Shown: positions 6,618 to 15,030 of the stretch, piece by piece | Layout of the letters: each line of letters starts with the position of its first letter | Numbering within the stretch: position 1 is the stretch's first letter | NCBI GenBank assembly: GCA_964472905.1 | Contig: CAYYMI010000038.1 | Location: 1-23,971 of the forward strand | Length of the DNA: 23,971 nt | Source of the DNA: Hellea sp964472905 | GTDB lineage: Bacteria; Pseudomonadota; Alphaproteobacteria; Caulobacterales; Maricaulaceae | Reading direction: 5' to 3' | Notes under the pieces: model-generated | The model's input: only the letters and a program-made list of their open reading frames with translations | Databases searched by the model: none | Told to the model about the DNA's origin: nothing | Made by a program: the position numbers and the translations under genes

Positions 6618-7526
6618 ATGGGAGCGACAACGTCTTATATCTCTAAAGCTCGCGTCAAAGAGCTAGCGCAACGCTCCGATTTGTGGGGTGCATGGCTAAC
6701 TTTCCATGTTTGGTTTGTTGTTATTGCCGCGATGAACGTTTTTATTATCTGGCCTAATGTCTTCACATTTATTTTGGCATTTTTGCTAATAGGGTCACGC
6801 CAACACGGCATGGCCATTCTCATGCATGACGCAGCGCATAGCATTTTATTTAAAACCAAAGCTCTCAATGAATTTGTTGGGCAATACCTTTTAGGCGCAC
6901 CCTATGGCGGTGACCTTGAAAGCTATCGTAAATATCATTTGAAGCATCACAGATTTACCCAAAGTGAACTTGATCCGGACTTACCCCTTTCGAAAAAATA
7001 TCCCGTATCTAAAGCCAGCCTGTGGAGAAAACTACTTCGCGATATTTCAGGGCTAACATATTTTAGACTCCAATTAGCAACTCTGCGTATGAAAAAAGGT
7101 GAAGTTTCAGACATTGAAGGCTCTGACGCATTTCAAAAAACATCGCCTTGGCCTTATTTAATCACTAACGTAATCATATTCACTCTCTTGGCATTGCTTG
7201 GGCACTGGTGGATTTATTTTGCTTTATGGCTGGCCCCACTTTGGACATGGTTTTTTGCGGTTCTACGCCTGCGTAATATCACTGAACATGCAATAACGAC
7301 TTATGATGACAACCCTCTTACTCACGCCCGCACAACACATACTAATATTTTTGAGAAGATATTTTTTGGTCCTTATTGGGTGAATTACCATGTTGAGCAT
7401 CATGCCTATATGTATGTCCCATGTTACCGGTTAAAAGCCCTGCATAAGGCTATGACTAACCATCACGATAAGATGGAGATTAAAACAGGCTACCTCTCCG
7501 TTATCAAGCTGGCCACGACAGGATAA
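6618..7526 (+). CDS. Membrane fatty acid desaturase family protein
   Basis: A 302-residue integral membrane di-iron desaturase-family protein. The three histidine clusters that bind the diiron site are HDAAH (H70-H74), HLKHH (H107, H110, H111) and HVEHH (H258, H261, H262), with an extra His in ITEHA. Hydrophobic segments at about 30-60 and 180-218 are consistent with membrane hairpins. The family introduces double bonds or hydroxyl groups into acyl chains; substrate and position cannot be read here. The start at 6618 (MGATTSYISKARVKEL) matches my memory of homologue N-termini and agrees with the promoter. Alternatives are ATG 6606 and TTG 6582, the latter with an SD-like GGTGAG. The M28 gene begins 3 bases after the stop. 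Confidence 0.9.
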   Translation: MGATTSYISKARVKELAQRSDLWGAWLTFHVWFVVIAAMNVFIIWPNVFTFILAFLLIGSRQHGMAILMHDAAHSILFKTKALNEFVGQYLLGAPYGGDLESYRKYHLKHHRFTQSELDPDLPLSKKYPVSKASLWRKLLRDISGLTYFRLQLATLRMKKGEVSDIEGSDAFQKTSPWPYLITNVIIFTLLALLGHWWIYFALWLAPLWTWFFAVLRLRNITEHAITTYDDNPLTHARTTHTNIFEKIFFGPYWVNYHVEHHAYMYVPCYRLKALHKAMTNHHDKMEIKTGYLSVIKLATTG

Positions 7527-7529
7527 TTA

Positions 7530-8909
7530 ATGCGCAAACTGCTTCTAGGCACAACCTTCATACTCTCCACGGTGTCACTTATATCCTGTTCAGCTCAAGC
7601 TCAGAAATCAAGTTACGGGCCTCCATCCGAGGTACAAGATATCTATAACATCGCGATTGAACCCTCAGCAGAACGCATTCAGGCAGACATTCAAACCCTT
7701 GTGGGTTTTGGTACGCGCCACACACTGTCTGAAACGGAATCTGACACACGCGGTATAGGCGCGGCACGTCGTTGGATATTTGATGAGTTTGAAAAAATTT
7801 CCGCTGAATGCGGTGGATGCCTTGAGGTTATTTATGTCTCCGACACAATCGAAGGCGAGCGCCGTATTCCTGAGCCTACGGATGTTGTCAGCGTCTTAGC
7901 CATTCAAAAGGGCAGCATAGACCCCAACCGCTATGTCATGATGAGCGGAGATATTGACAGCCGCGTCACCGACCCACTCGACGGCACCTCTGATAGTCCC
8001 GGCGCGAATGATAATGCGTCTGGGATGGCCGGAACCATAGAAGCCGCGCGTATACTATCGAAACGCAAATATGCAGGCTCTATCATTTACGCGGGCCTCT
8101 CAGGTGAGGAGCAAGGGCTATTTGGCGGTAAAATCGTTGCAGACTACGCGCTCGAAAAAGGCTGGGAGATAAAAGGCGTTCTGAACAATGATATGATTTC
8201 AAATATAGCGGGCATTGACGGCGTTATTGATAATTCATCCGTTCGTGTCTTCTCAGAAGGCACGCGCGCGAATGAAACACCAGAAGAGGCACGCTCGCGG
8301 CGCTTTACTGGCGGCGAAGTCGATAGCCCCTCCCGTAATCTTGCCCGTTATATTAAAGCTCAAGCCGACCAGTATCTAACGAATTTAAATGTCATGCTGA
8401 TTTACCGCCTCGACCGGTTTGGACGCGGCGGTCATCACCGCCCCTTCAACGTCGTCGGCATTCCCGGTATTCGTATCATGGAAACCCATGAGCATTATGA
8501 CCGCCAGCATCAGGATTTAAGAACTGAAAACGGTATCGTTTATGGGGATACCATTGAAGGCGTCGATTCTGTTTACGCGGCAAAACTCACAGCGCTCAAT
8601 GCCATAACAATGGCGGGTATGGCTGGCGCGCCGCCCTTCCCCGCCAATGTCGAAGCTACAGGCGCCGTGCAGCCTTCGGCCAAACTCACATGGAAAACAC
8701 CTTCAAATTCAAGCAATCTCGCAGGATACCGTGTTCATTGGCGCCTCACCACTGCGCCTGAATGGACGCATTCTCGGTTCATCGGTAAGGTCAATGAATG
8801 GGAGTTTACAAACCTGGTGATCGATAATTACTTCTTTGGCGTCAGCGCTGTTGCAAAAGATGGGTCTGAAACTCCCGTGGTATTCCCCGGAGCGGCTGGT
8901 CGTTTCTAA
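7530..8909 (+). CDS. M28-family peptidase, predicted lipoprotein, C-terminal FnIII-like domain
   Basis: A 459-residue exported protein. The signal peptide ends in the lipobox LISC (C20), so it should be lipid-anchored in the envelope. The M28 zinc-peptidase core shows SPGANDNASG (bridging D161), GLSGEEQG (E193 catalytic, E194 ligand), NNDM (D221) and a late His in ETHEHYDRQHQ (H327 likely). The motif that normally supplies the first zinc-binding His, usually H-x-D-S, reads GDIDSR, with Asp141 in its place. Residues from about 370 to the end (LTWKTPSNSSNLAGYRVHW onward) look like a fibronectin type III-like domain. The family includes aminopeptidases and glutaminyl-cyclase-like enzymes. It begins 3 bases after the desaturase stop and so is probably cotranscribed with it. 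Confidence 0.88.
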   Translation: MRKLLLGTTFILSTVSLISCSAQAQKSSYGPPSEVQDIYNIAIEPSAERIQADIQTLVGFGTRHTLSETESDTRGIGAARRWIFDEFEKISAECGGCLEVIYVSDTIEGERRIPEPTDVVSVLAIQKGSIDPNRYVMMSGDIDSRVTDPLDGTSDSPGANDNASGMAGTIEAARILSKRKYAGSIIYAGLSGEEQGLFGGKIVADYALEKGWEIKGVLNNDMISNIAGIDGVIDNSSVRVFSEGTRANETPEEARSRRFTGGEVDSPSRNLARYIKAQADQYLTNLNVMLIYRLDRFGRGGHHRPFNVVGIPGIRIMETHEHYDRQHQDLRTENGIVYGDTIEGVDSVYAAKLTALNAITMAGMAGAPPFPANVEATGAVQPSAKLTWKTPSNSSNLAGYRVHWRLTTAPEWTHSRFIGKVNEWEFTNLVIDNYFFGVSAVAKDGSETPVVFPGAAGRF

Positions 8910-8926
8910 TAGCAATTCGCTTTTTA

Positions 8927-8952
8927 GGCGAAGCCGCATGACGCGGCTCGCC
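8927..8952 (+). other. Strong intergenic hairpin after the M28 gene
   Basis: Bases 8927-8952 can fold into a stem of ten base pairs with one bulged A (8932) and a five-base loop ATGAC: GGCGA(A)GCCGC pairs with GCGGCTCGCC. It starts 17 bases after the M28 stop and ends about 40 bases before the amidohydrolase start. No T-run follows on the plus strand, so it is not a classical intrinsic terminator. It may be an mRNA-processing or stabilising element that uncouples the two genes. Confidence 0.5.
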
Positions 8953-8992
8953 AAGACTCATAGCATATCACAAACTATAAATGAGATTTCGT

Positions 8993-11900
8993 ATGACATC
9001 GTTTAAACATCTTCTTTTGGGCAGCATTGCAGCTACAACGGCGATAGCTTTTACCGCTTTGGCAGATAATCACCCGCACAATAAAAAGCCTACACCAAAG
9101 GTGAAATCTGAAGTTCCAACGCCGAAGCTTAAAACTAAAACACCTTCAAAACGGTCTTCTAAAATGGCCAAAAAAGCTAAAATGACGGATGCTGAGGTAA
9201 AGCCAAGCGAAGACGCGAAAGACGAAGAGGAAAAATGGGATGTCATGAACCCACCCGGCGATAAGCGGGAGATTGATATTAATGTTGATCAAGGCACATG
9301 GATGAGTTTGGACGTTTCGCCAGATGGTAAAACCCTTGCTTTTGATTTATTAGGCGACATTTACACAATGCCTATTACTGGCGGTAAAGCGACTAATATA
9401 GCCAGCGGCCTAGCCTGGGAAATGCAGCCGCGATTTTCACCTGACGGAAGACAAATTGCTTTCACATCTGACCGCGCGGGCGGCGATAACATATGGATTA
9501 TGGATATTGATGGTGAAAACAAAGAGCAGGTCACCAAAGAAACATTTCGTCTTTTGAACAACCCAACATGGTCACCTGATGGCCAGTTCATAGCCGCGCG
9601 TAAACACTTCACAACATCACGCTCACTTGGCGTCGGTGAAATATGGCTTTATCATACAAGCGGCGGCTCTGGCGTAAAGCTTGTTAAAAAACCCTCTGAA
9701 ACCCATCAGAAAGAATTAGGTGAACCTATGTTCTCTCCTGACGGGCAATATGTTTATTACAGTCAAAATATTACGCCTGGCCCCATATTTGAATATGCAC
9801 AAAATTCAAATACAGAGCTCTTCCAAATCAAACGCTATGATATGGAAACGGGCGAGATTGACACTGCAGCTGGCGGCGCAGGCGGAGCTGTGCGCCCTGC
9901 ACCTTCTCCAGATGGAAAATACCTAGCTTACGTCAAACGCGTACGGGCGAAATCAAAGCTATTTTTAAAAGACCTAGAAAGCGGCAAGGAACGCATGATC
10001 TTTGATCATCTTGACCAAGACATGCAAGAAACTTGGGGCGTTCAAGGTATGTATCCAAATATGGATTGGAGTCCAGATTCAAAAACCGTTTATTTCTGGG
10101 CTAACGGCCTGATCCACACAGTCAATATTGATGACGGTAACATCGAGCATATCGACTTTACTGTTAAAGATACGCGCACAATCATGGATCCCCCTCGGCC
10201 GATTATTGAGGTGTCTCCAGATGAATTTGCCACACAAATACCTCGTTTTGTACAAGTCTCACCCAATGGTAAAAAAGTCGTTTTTGAATCTCTAGGGAAA
10301 CTTTTCCTTAAAAATAAAAAAACGGGCAAAGTCAGCTTCTTAACTGAATTAGCTGAGGATGTTAGAGAACTTTATCCAAGTTGGTCACGCGATTCCAAAT
10401 CAATCGCATTTACCACGTGGTCGGATACAGATTTAGGCGCGATACATAGCATTGATATTGCCTCCAAAAAAATTACCACACACACCGAAAACCCAGGTCA
10501 TTATAAACGCCCTGCCTTTTCTCCTAGCGGGGATTTCATCACCTATGAAAAAGGTTCTGGAGGATTTCTAACAGCGCCTGAATGGTCAAAAGGTGCTGGT
10601 ATATACGTGCAAGCCATTGGGTCTGGCGATGCCGTTTTGATTAGCAAGTCAGGCAAGGACCCGCATTTTGGGGATGATGATCTTCGCCTCTATTTTACCA
10701 AAACAATCGATAAGAAAGCGACCTTAATCTCCACAGATTTGCTAGGGGGACATGAACGCAAACACGCGTCGTCTATCATGGCACAAAGTTACCACGTCTC
10801 ACCTGATGGAAAGAGAATTGCTTTTAGAGAGAACTATAATCTTTATGTCATGCCCGCCTTAATGGGACCTCAGAATTTAGCCGCTGACATGAAAGCCAAG
10901 GATTTGCCTGTGACTAAAGTTAGTCATGGCGGGGCGACTTACCCAAGCTGGACCACAGATAATCACCTCAACTGGGCCCTCGGCCCTACTCTTTTCTCGG
11001 TTGATGCTAATGACGTTATGGATGAAGATTTTGAAAGCCCTAAAGACGGCATAGATCTTTCTTATAAAGTCACAACAGAAAAGTCTTCGGGAAATATCCT
11101 CCTCACAAATGCCCGCATCATTACAATGTCAGACACAGACGGAGGTGTGATAGAGAATGGCCTGATTTGGATTGACGGAGACCGCATCTCTAAAATTGGA
11201 GAGATGCCTGCCGACGTCGAAGAATTAATGAGCATGGGTGACAAACTCAAAGTCATTAACCTCGACGGGAAAACAATCGTTCCCGGTTTCATCGAAGCTC
11301 ATTACCACGGGCCACAAGGGACGGATGATCTTATCCCACAACAAAACTGGAAAGCTGTCGCAACACTTGCCCTAGGCGTTACAACTGTATTTGACCCCTC
11401 TAACCGCGCCAGTGAAATTTTTGCGGCCGGGGAATTGCAGCGCGCAGGGAAATTACTCGCCCCCCGTATCTATTCAACTGGCGAAGTTATTTACGGCGCC
11501 AAAGCCCCTGGTTTCTTCGCTAGCATCCAAAACGAGGAAGACGCGCAGGAACATGTTGCTCGTCTCAAAAACCAAGGTGCCCATGGCGTTAAAAATTATA
11601 ACCAACCTCGCCGAGACCAACGTCAACAGGTTGTGAAAGCCTCTCGGGACCAAAACCTTATGGTAGCAGCCGAAGGTGGCTCCCTCTATCACATGGATAT
11701 GAGCCTTATAGCTGATGGGAATACATCGCTTGAGCATAACCTTCCAGTTGCAGCGATCTATGACGATGTTTTGCAAATGTATAGCCAAACCAATGTAGCC
11801 TACACCCCCACTTTGTCTGTTACTTATGGCGGTGTACGTGGCGAAAATTATTACTATCAAGAAACTGATGTTTGGGAACACCCTATCCTGTCTAAACATG

Positions 11901-12343
11901 TTCCGCCTGCTGTTTTACAAGCGCGGTCTGTGCGCCGTCAAATGGTGCCTGAAGAGGATTACGCGGATGCTGCCTCGGGTGCTGTCTCAAAAGAGCTAAT
12001 GGAATCCGGTGTTTTGGTCTCAATTGGAGGGCATGGTCAGCGCGAAGGTTTAGCCTCGCATTGGGAAATGTGGAGCTTTGCGCGCGGCGGCATGAGCCCC
12101 GTTCAAGCCTTGAGAACAGCAACCACTGAACCCGCTAAACATCTCGGTTTTGATAAAGATATTGGGAGCCTTGAAGAAGGCAAACTCGCGGATCTTGTTA
12201 TCCTATCTGAAAACCCACTGGATGATATTCGTAACACCGACAAAGTCGAACATGTTATGCTTGGCGGTCGTTTATACGAAGCCGAGACCATGAATGAAGT
12301 TCACACGGGTGATAAGAAACGCCTGCCTTATTGGTGGGAGTAA
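8993..12343 (+). CDS. Exported TolB-like beta-propeller/amidohydrolase fusion protein
   Basis: A protein of about 1116 residues. After a signal peptide (MTSFKHLLLGSIAATTAIA, cleavage near ALADN) comes a Lys/Pro-rich linker of roughly 60 residues. Then PD40/WD40-like propeller repeats of the TolB type cover about residues 95-690 (for example FSPDGRQIAFTSDRAGGDNI). An amidohydrolase TIM-barrel domain fills the rest. Numbered from the ATG at 8981, metal-site residues are H774 and H776 (EAHYHG), K871 (GVKNYN) and H919 (SLEHN); the late segment reads GGHGQREG where many amidohydrolases have an Asp, as I recall for this fusion family. The end GSLEEGKLADLVIL is typical. Periplasmic hydrolysis of peptides or cyclic amides is inferred. 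ATG 8993 is preferred because GAGA lies just upstream; ATG 8981 would add four residues. Confidence 0.9.
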   Translation: MTSFKHLLLGSIAATTAIAFTALADNHPHNKKPTPKVKSEVPTPKLKTKTPSKRSSKMAKKAKMTDAEVKPSEDAKDEEEKWDVMNPPGDKREIDINVDQGTWMSLDVSPDGKTLAFDLLGDIYTMPITGGKATNIASGLAWEMQPRFSPDGRQIAFTSDRAGGDNIWIMDIDGENKEQVTKETFRLLNNPTWSPDGQFIAARKHFTTSRSLGVGEIWLYHTSGGSGVKLVKKPSETHQKELGEPMFSPDGQYVYYSQNITPGPIFEYAQNSNTELFQIKRYDMETGEIDTAAGGAGGAVRPAPSPDGKYLAYVKRVRAKSKLFLKDLESGKERMIFDHLDQDMQETWGVQGMYPNMDWSPDSKTVYFWANGLIHTVNIDDGNIEHIDFTVKDTRTIMDPPRPIIEVSPDEFATQIPRFVQVSPNGKKVVFESLGKLFLKNKKTGKVSFLTELAEDVRELYPSWSRDSKSIAFTTWSDTDLGAIHSIDIASKKITTHTENPGHYKRPAFSPSGDFITYEKGSGGFLTAPEWSKGAGIYVQAIGSGDAVLISKSGKDPHFGDDDLRLYFTKTIDKKATLISTDLLGGHERKHASSIMAQSYHVSPDGKRIAFRENYNLYVMPALMGPQNLAADMKAKDLPVTKVSHGGATYPSWTTDNHLNWALGPTLFSVDANDVMDEDFESPKDGIDLSYKVTTEKSSGNILLTNARIITMSDTDGGVIENGLIWIDGDRISKIGEMPADVEELMSMGDKLKVINLDGKTIVPGFIEAHYHGPQGTDDLIPQQNWKAVATLALGVTTVFDPSNRASEIFAAGELQRAGKLLAPRIYSTGEVIYGAKAPGFFASIQNEEDAQEHVARLKNQGAHGVKNYNQPRRDQRQQVVKASRDQNLMVAAEGGSLYHMDMSLIADGNTSLEHNLPVAAIYDDVLQMYSQTNVAYTPTLSVTYGGVRGENYYYQETDVWEHPILSKHVPPAVLQARSVRRQMVPEEDYADAASGAVSKELMESGVLVSIGGHGQREGLASHWEMWSFARGGMSPVQALRTATTEPAKHLGFDKDIGSLEEGKLADLVILSENPLDDIRNTDKVEHVMLGGRLYEAETMNEVHTGDKKRLPYWWE

Positions 12344-12347
12344 ATCC

Positions 12348-13763
12348 CTAATCAATCGTCGCTATTTTAAGGGTGTTCGTTGTTCCTGGGCGTCCGAAAG
12401 GTATCCCGGCTGAAATGATAACTTTATCGCCGGTTTTCAGGCCCGCCACTTTTTTAATGGCGACGTCTTGTATCTTTACGAGCATATCATCAAAGCTAGC
12501 AGGATCTTCGGTCACGATAGGTAAAACACCCCAGCTTAACGCCAAGCGGCTAGCAGTGGACTGACGCGGCGTTAGCCCAACAATTTTACAAGGTGGTCTT
12601 TCTCTAGAGATACGCTGAACAGTCGAACCAGTTTGTGTATATCCTAGAACTGCTTTGCAATCCAATGTCTCAACCATGCCGCGGACGGATTGACTAATCG
12701 CGTCCTCTGGTGTGGCTTCGTGTGGTAACTGTGCTTGCTTAAAATACTTCCAAAACTCTGGGTCAGACTCGGCGGCACCGATAATTCTGTCCATAATAGC
12801 GACCGCTGTTGCAGGATGACGGCCTACGGCGGTTTCGGCAGACAACATAACGGCATCCGCGCCTTGATAAATAGCCGTTGCAACGTCCGAGGCCTCTGCC
12901 CGTGTCGGTGTCGGAGCGTCAATCATAGACTCAAGCATATGGGTAGCCACAATAACGGGTTTACCCAGCGCTCTGCCTTTATGAATGATCTGGCGCTGGA
13001 CAACGGGTACTTGTTCCAAGGGAAGCTCAACGCCTAGATCCCCGCGAGCTACCATGGCTGCGTCTGCCATAAGCAAAATACTGTCCAGCTCTTCGACAGC
13101 TGAGGGCTTTTCAATTTTAACAATTATACCGGCTTTATCACCAACGATTTTACGCGCATCGATCACATCTTGCGCCGTTTGAACAAAGGATAAGGCGATA
13201 TAATCAACCTTTTGAGAGAGAGCAAAAGCCATATCCTTTTGATCTTTTTTTGTCATCGCAGACATCGGCAAAACCGCGCCAATAACGTTGATCCCTTTTT
13301 TATTTTTGAGTATCCCTGGCACATCAACGCGCGCCTTCATGCGTTTCCCATCGTTTGCTGTAATGGTGACCATCAATTTGCCATCATCAAATTTCAAGAC
13401 ATGGCCAGGTTCCATGGCATCCATCAATTCTTGGTGGGGCATGGATATGACCCCATCTTTTCCTAATTCATCACTTTTAATGATTTCAACCGTGTCGCCA
13501 TATCGCAGCTCAATTTGGCCATCTTCGAACTCGCCACACCGCAGCTTTGGCCCCTGCATATCCGCGACAATTGTTATCGCATTGCCCGTTTCTTTCTGAA
13601 TAGCCCTAATCGCTTTGACAGACCGGGCATGATCGTCATGAGAGCCATGAGAGAAATTTAACCGAAACGCATCAACACCGACATCATGCAATAAGCGTAA
13701 TGTTGCCGGTGCCGCACTTGCGGGGCCAACAGTTGCTAAAATTTTGGCTGACCGGTTTCGCAT
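12348..13763 (-). CDS. pyk: Pyruvate kinase
   Basis: A 471-residue glycolytic enzyme converting PEP and ADP to pyruvate and ATP. The N-terminus has AKILATVGPAS and the FRLNFSHGSHDDH substrate loop. The barrel contains IIVKIEKPSAVEELD with the catalytic Lys, then MVARGDLGVELP, and the pyruvate kinase signature region with KPVIVATHMLESMI and PTRAEASDVATA. The C-terminal domain (QSVRGMVETLDCKAV onward) is a complete PK_C domain. AGGATTG precedes the ATG by a suitable distance. Its 3' end lies 4 bases from the convergent amidohydrolase stop, with no terminator hairpin between. A 92-base gap separates it from the upstream LysM lipoprotein gene, so it may have its own promoter. Confidence 0.98.
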   Translation of the reverse strand: MRNRSAKILATVGPASAAPATLRLLHDVGVDAFRLNFSHGSHDDHARSVKAIRAIQKETGNAITIVADMQGPKLRCGEFEDGQIELRYGDTVEIIKSDELGKDGVISMPHQELMDAMEPGHVLKFDDGKLMVTITANDGKRMKARVDVPGILKNKKGINVIGAVLPMSAMTKKDQKDMAFALSQKVDYIALSFVQTAQDVIDARKIVGDKAGIIVKIEKPSAVEELDSILLMADAAMVARGDLGVELPLEQVPVVQRQIIHKGRALGKPVIVATHMLESMIDAPTPTRAEASDVATAIYQGADAVMLSAETAVGRHPATAVAIMDRIIGAAESDPEFWKYFKQAQLPHEATPEDAISQSVRGMVETLDCKAVLGYTQTGSTVQRISRERPPCKIVGLTPRQSTASRLALSWGVLPIVTEDPASFDDMLVKIQDVAIKKVAGLKTGDKVIISAGIPFGRPGTTNTLKIATID

Positions 13764-13855
13764 ATTTCAATCCTATAAATCTCTATCGATTCAGAGGACT
13801 GTTAGCGCAATCAATATCAAAATGACAGCGCTATCATATGAAAAATATAGTCTTT

Positions 13856-14878
13856 CTAGCAGCGGGATGCAGGCAGTTTCAAACTATCACCGATCTTAAT
13901 CGCAAAGCTGGAATTTAATCCATTAATCGACTGAATATCATTAACGCCAACACAAATGCGCCGTGCGAGTGAATAGACAGTATCACCCTCTTTCACCAGA
14001 TGAGCACTATGACTAGAGCCACCCAATAAACGCGTTTCGGAATATTCTGGCGTTGTAAATGCATTAGCAGAAACGACATTTTCAGAATAATCATAATCAA
14101 CTAACTGCGCGCCAGAAGGTATGGCAGAGATAGTCGTAGGTGACGTTGCAATAGATCTTGGAGCTTCGGCAACGGCGATGGGTGCATGTTCAGTTATAAC
14201 CTGAGACTGTAAAACTTGATATCCAGGTGTGCCGCGCTCTGAAATATTCTCAAATTGAGTGTCCGTTGGGGCTTGATACTCAATATGTGGTGATTGATAG
14301 ACCACTCGGCTTTGATCATTAGAGGCATATTGATGCGTGGCCGGCACTTGATAAGTTTCTGAAGACGCAACCGTTGACGCAGGCGCCGAATAAGATGTGG
14401 CTGGGGCTTGATAAGACGCTGTCGTTGAAGTTTGCGGTGCTTGCATAACAAATTCCTGAGGATCACAATTTACCGTCTTATCGCCAATACCGTAACCCAG
14501 CGCGCCGCCAAGGCCAGCGCCAGCGACTGTTCCTGTTGTACCGCCAATAATCTCTTTTCCTGCCCATGCTCCCACAGAGCCACCCAATGCAGCACCGATA
14601 AGTTCATGATTTTTTTCTTTGCGCAGGCAAGAATGGTCAACACTAGAATAAGCTCCAGAACTTGGTATAGATGAGGATGCGTAAGTTGTTGTCGCCGCAT
14701 TTTGGTAGCTTACAGGCGCAGCCTGCACATAAGGTGACGATGCAGACGCATGTGTCGTCGTCGCAGAGCCTGCTTTATACTTTGTTGAATAAGCGTAATT
14801 CGGATTTTCTTGATGCGTTGCACAGGCAGTAAGCAAAGAAACTGACGCGCCCAATGTAAGCCAAAATTTAACGGACAT
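13856..14878 (-). CDS. Lipoprotein with glycine-zipper and LysM domains
   Basis: A 340-residue envelope protein. The signal peptide ends in the lipobox LTAC (C19), predicting lipidation. Residues about 93-133 form a glycine-zipper segment (GAALGGSVGAWAGKE, then GTVAGAGLGGALGYGIG), as in SmpA/PcpA-like 2TM surface antigens. A low-complexity region rich in Tyr, Gln, Pro, Ala and Ser follows, with variants of Y-Q-x-P-A-T-x-x-Y repeated. The C-terminal LysM module (about 293-336, VKEGDTVYSLARRICVGVND) should bind peptidoglycan. Together this suggests an outer-membrane protein touching the cell wall. GGGAG (14886-14890 on the complement) is a good ribosome binding site for the ATG. The exact function is unknown. 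Confidence 0.85.
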   Translation of the reverse strand: MSVKFWLTLGASVSLLTACATHQENPNYAYSTKYKAGSATTTHASASSPYVQAAPVSYQNAATTTYASSSIPSSGAYSSVDHSCLRKEKNHELIGAALGGSVGAWAGKEIIGGTTGTVAGAGLGGALGYGIGDKTVNCDPQEFVMQAPQTSTTASYQAPATSYSAPASTVASSETYQVPATHQYASNDQSRVVYQSPHIEYQAPTDTQFENISERGTPGYQVLQSQVITEHAPIAVAEAPRSIATSPTTISAIPSGAQLVDYDYSENVVSANAFTTPEYSETRLLGGSSHSAHLVKEGDTVYSLARRICVGVNDIQSINGLNSSFAIKIGDSLKLPASRC

Positions 14879-14921
14879 AGTAAACTCCCATGTTTAGAGG
14901 GGCAGATTAGATGAAATATGG

Positions 14922-14936
14922 CTAATTTTCCCTTAA
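14922..14936 (-). promoter_or_regulatory. Possible CtrA-type site upstream of the LysM lipoprotein gene
   Basis: On the minus strand this reads TTAA, seven bases, TTAG, one mismatch from the CtrA consensus TTAA-N7-TTAA known from Caulobacter crescentus. It lies about 44 bases before the LysM gene start, where a CtrA-activated promoter would place it. CtrA control of envelope genes is common in this group, but AT-rich 8-base matches arise often by chance. The site is also between two divergent genes. Confidence 0.3.
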
Positions 14937-14968
14937 CTGCGCTGATTTTAAGAACTCAATGCCTTTTC

Positions 14969-14996
14969 TTGACCTGACGAAATCAAACGCTACATA
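14969..14996 (+). promoter_or_regulatory. Candidate promoter of the DLH-rnd-rluA-SDR unit
   Basis: TTGACC (14969-14974, five of six -35 consensus bases) and a weak TACATA (14991-14996) are separated by 16 bases. Transcription would start near 15003, giving a leader of about 28 bases before the ATG at 15031. This is the only good -35 element in the 152-base divergent gap. Confidence 0.4.
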
Positions 14997-15030
14997 TGAG
15001 CCAGATATTTGAAATATGGGACAATTCTCT

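Noticed and set aside
13803..13833. Six-base inverted repeat TAGCGC/GCGCTA between pyk and the LysM lipoprotein gene
   Set aside because: Arms are only six bases with a 19-base spacer and no T-run, so neither terminator nor operator is supported.
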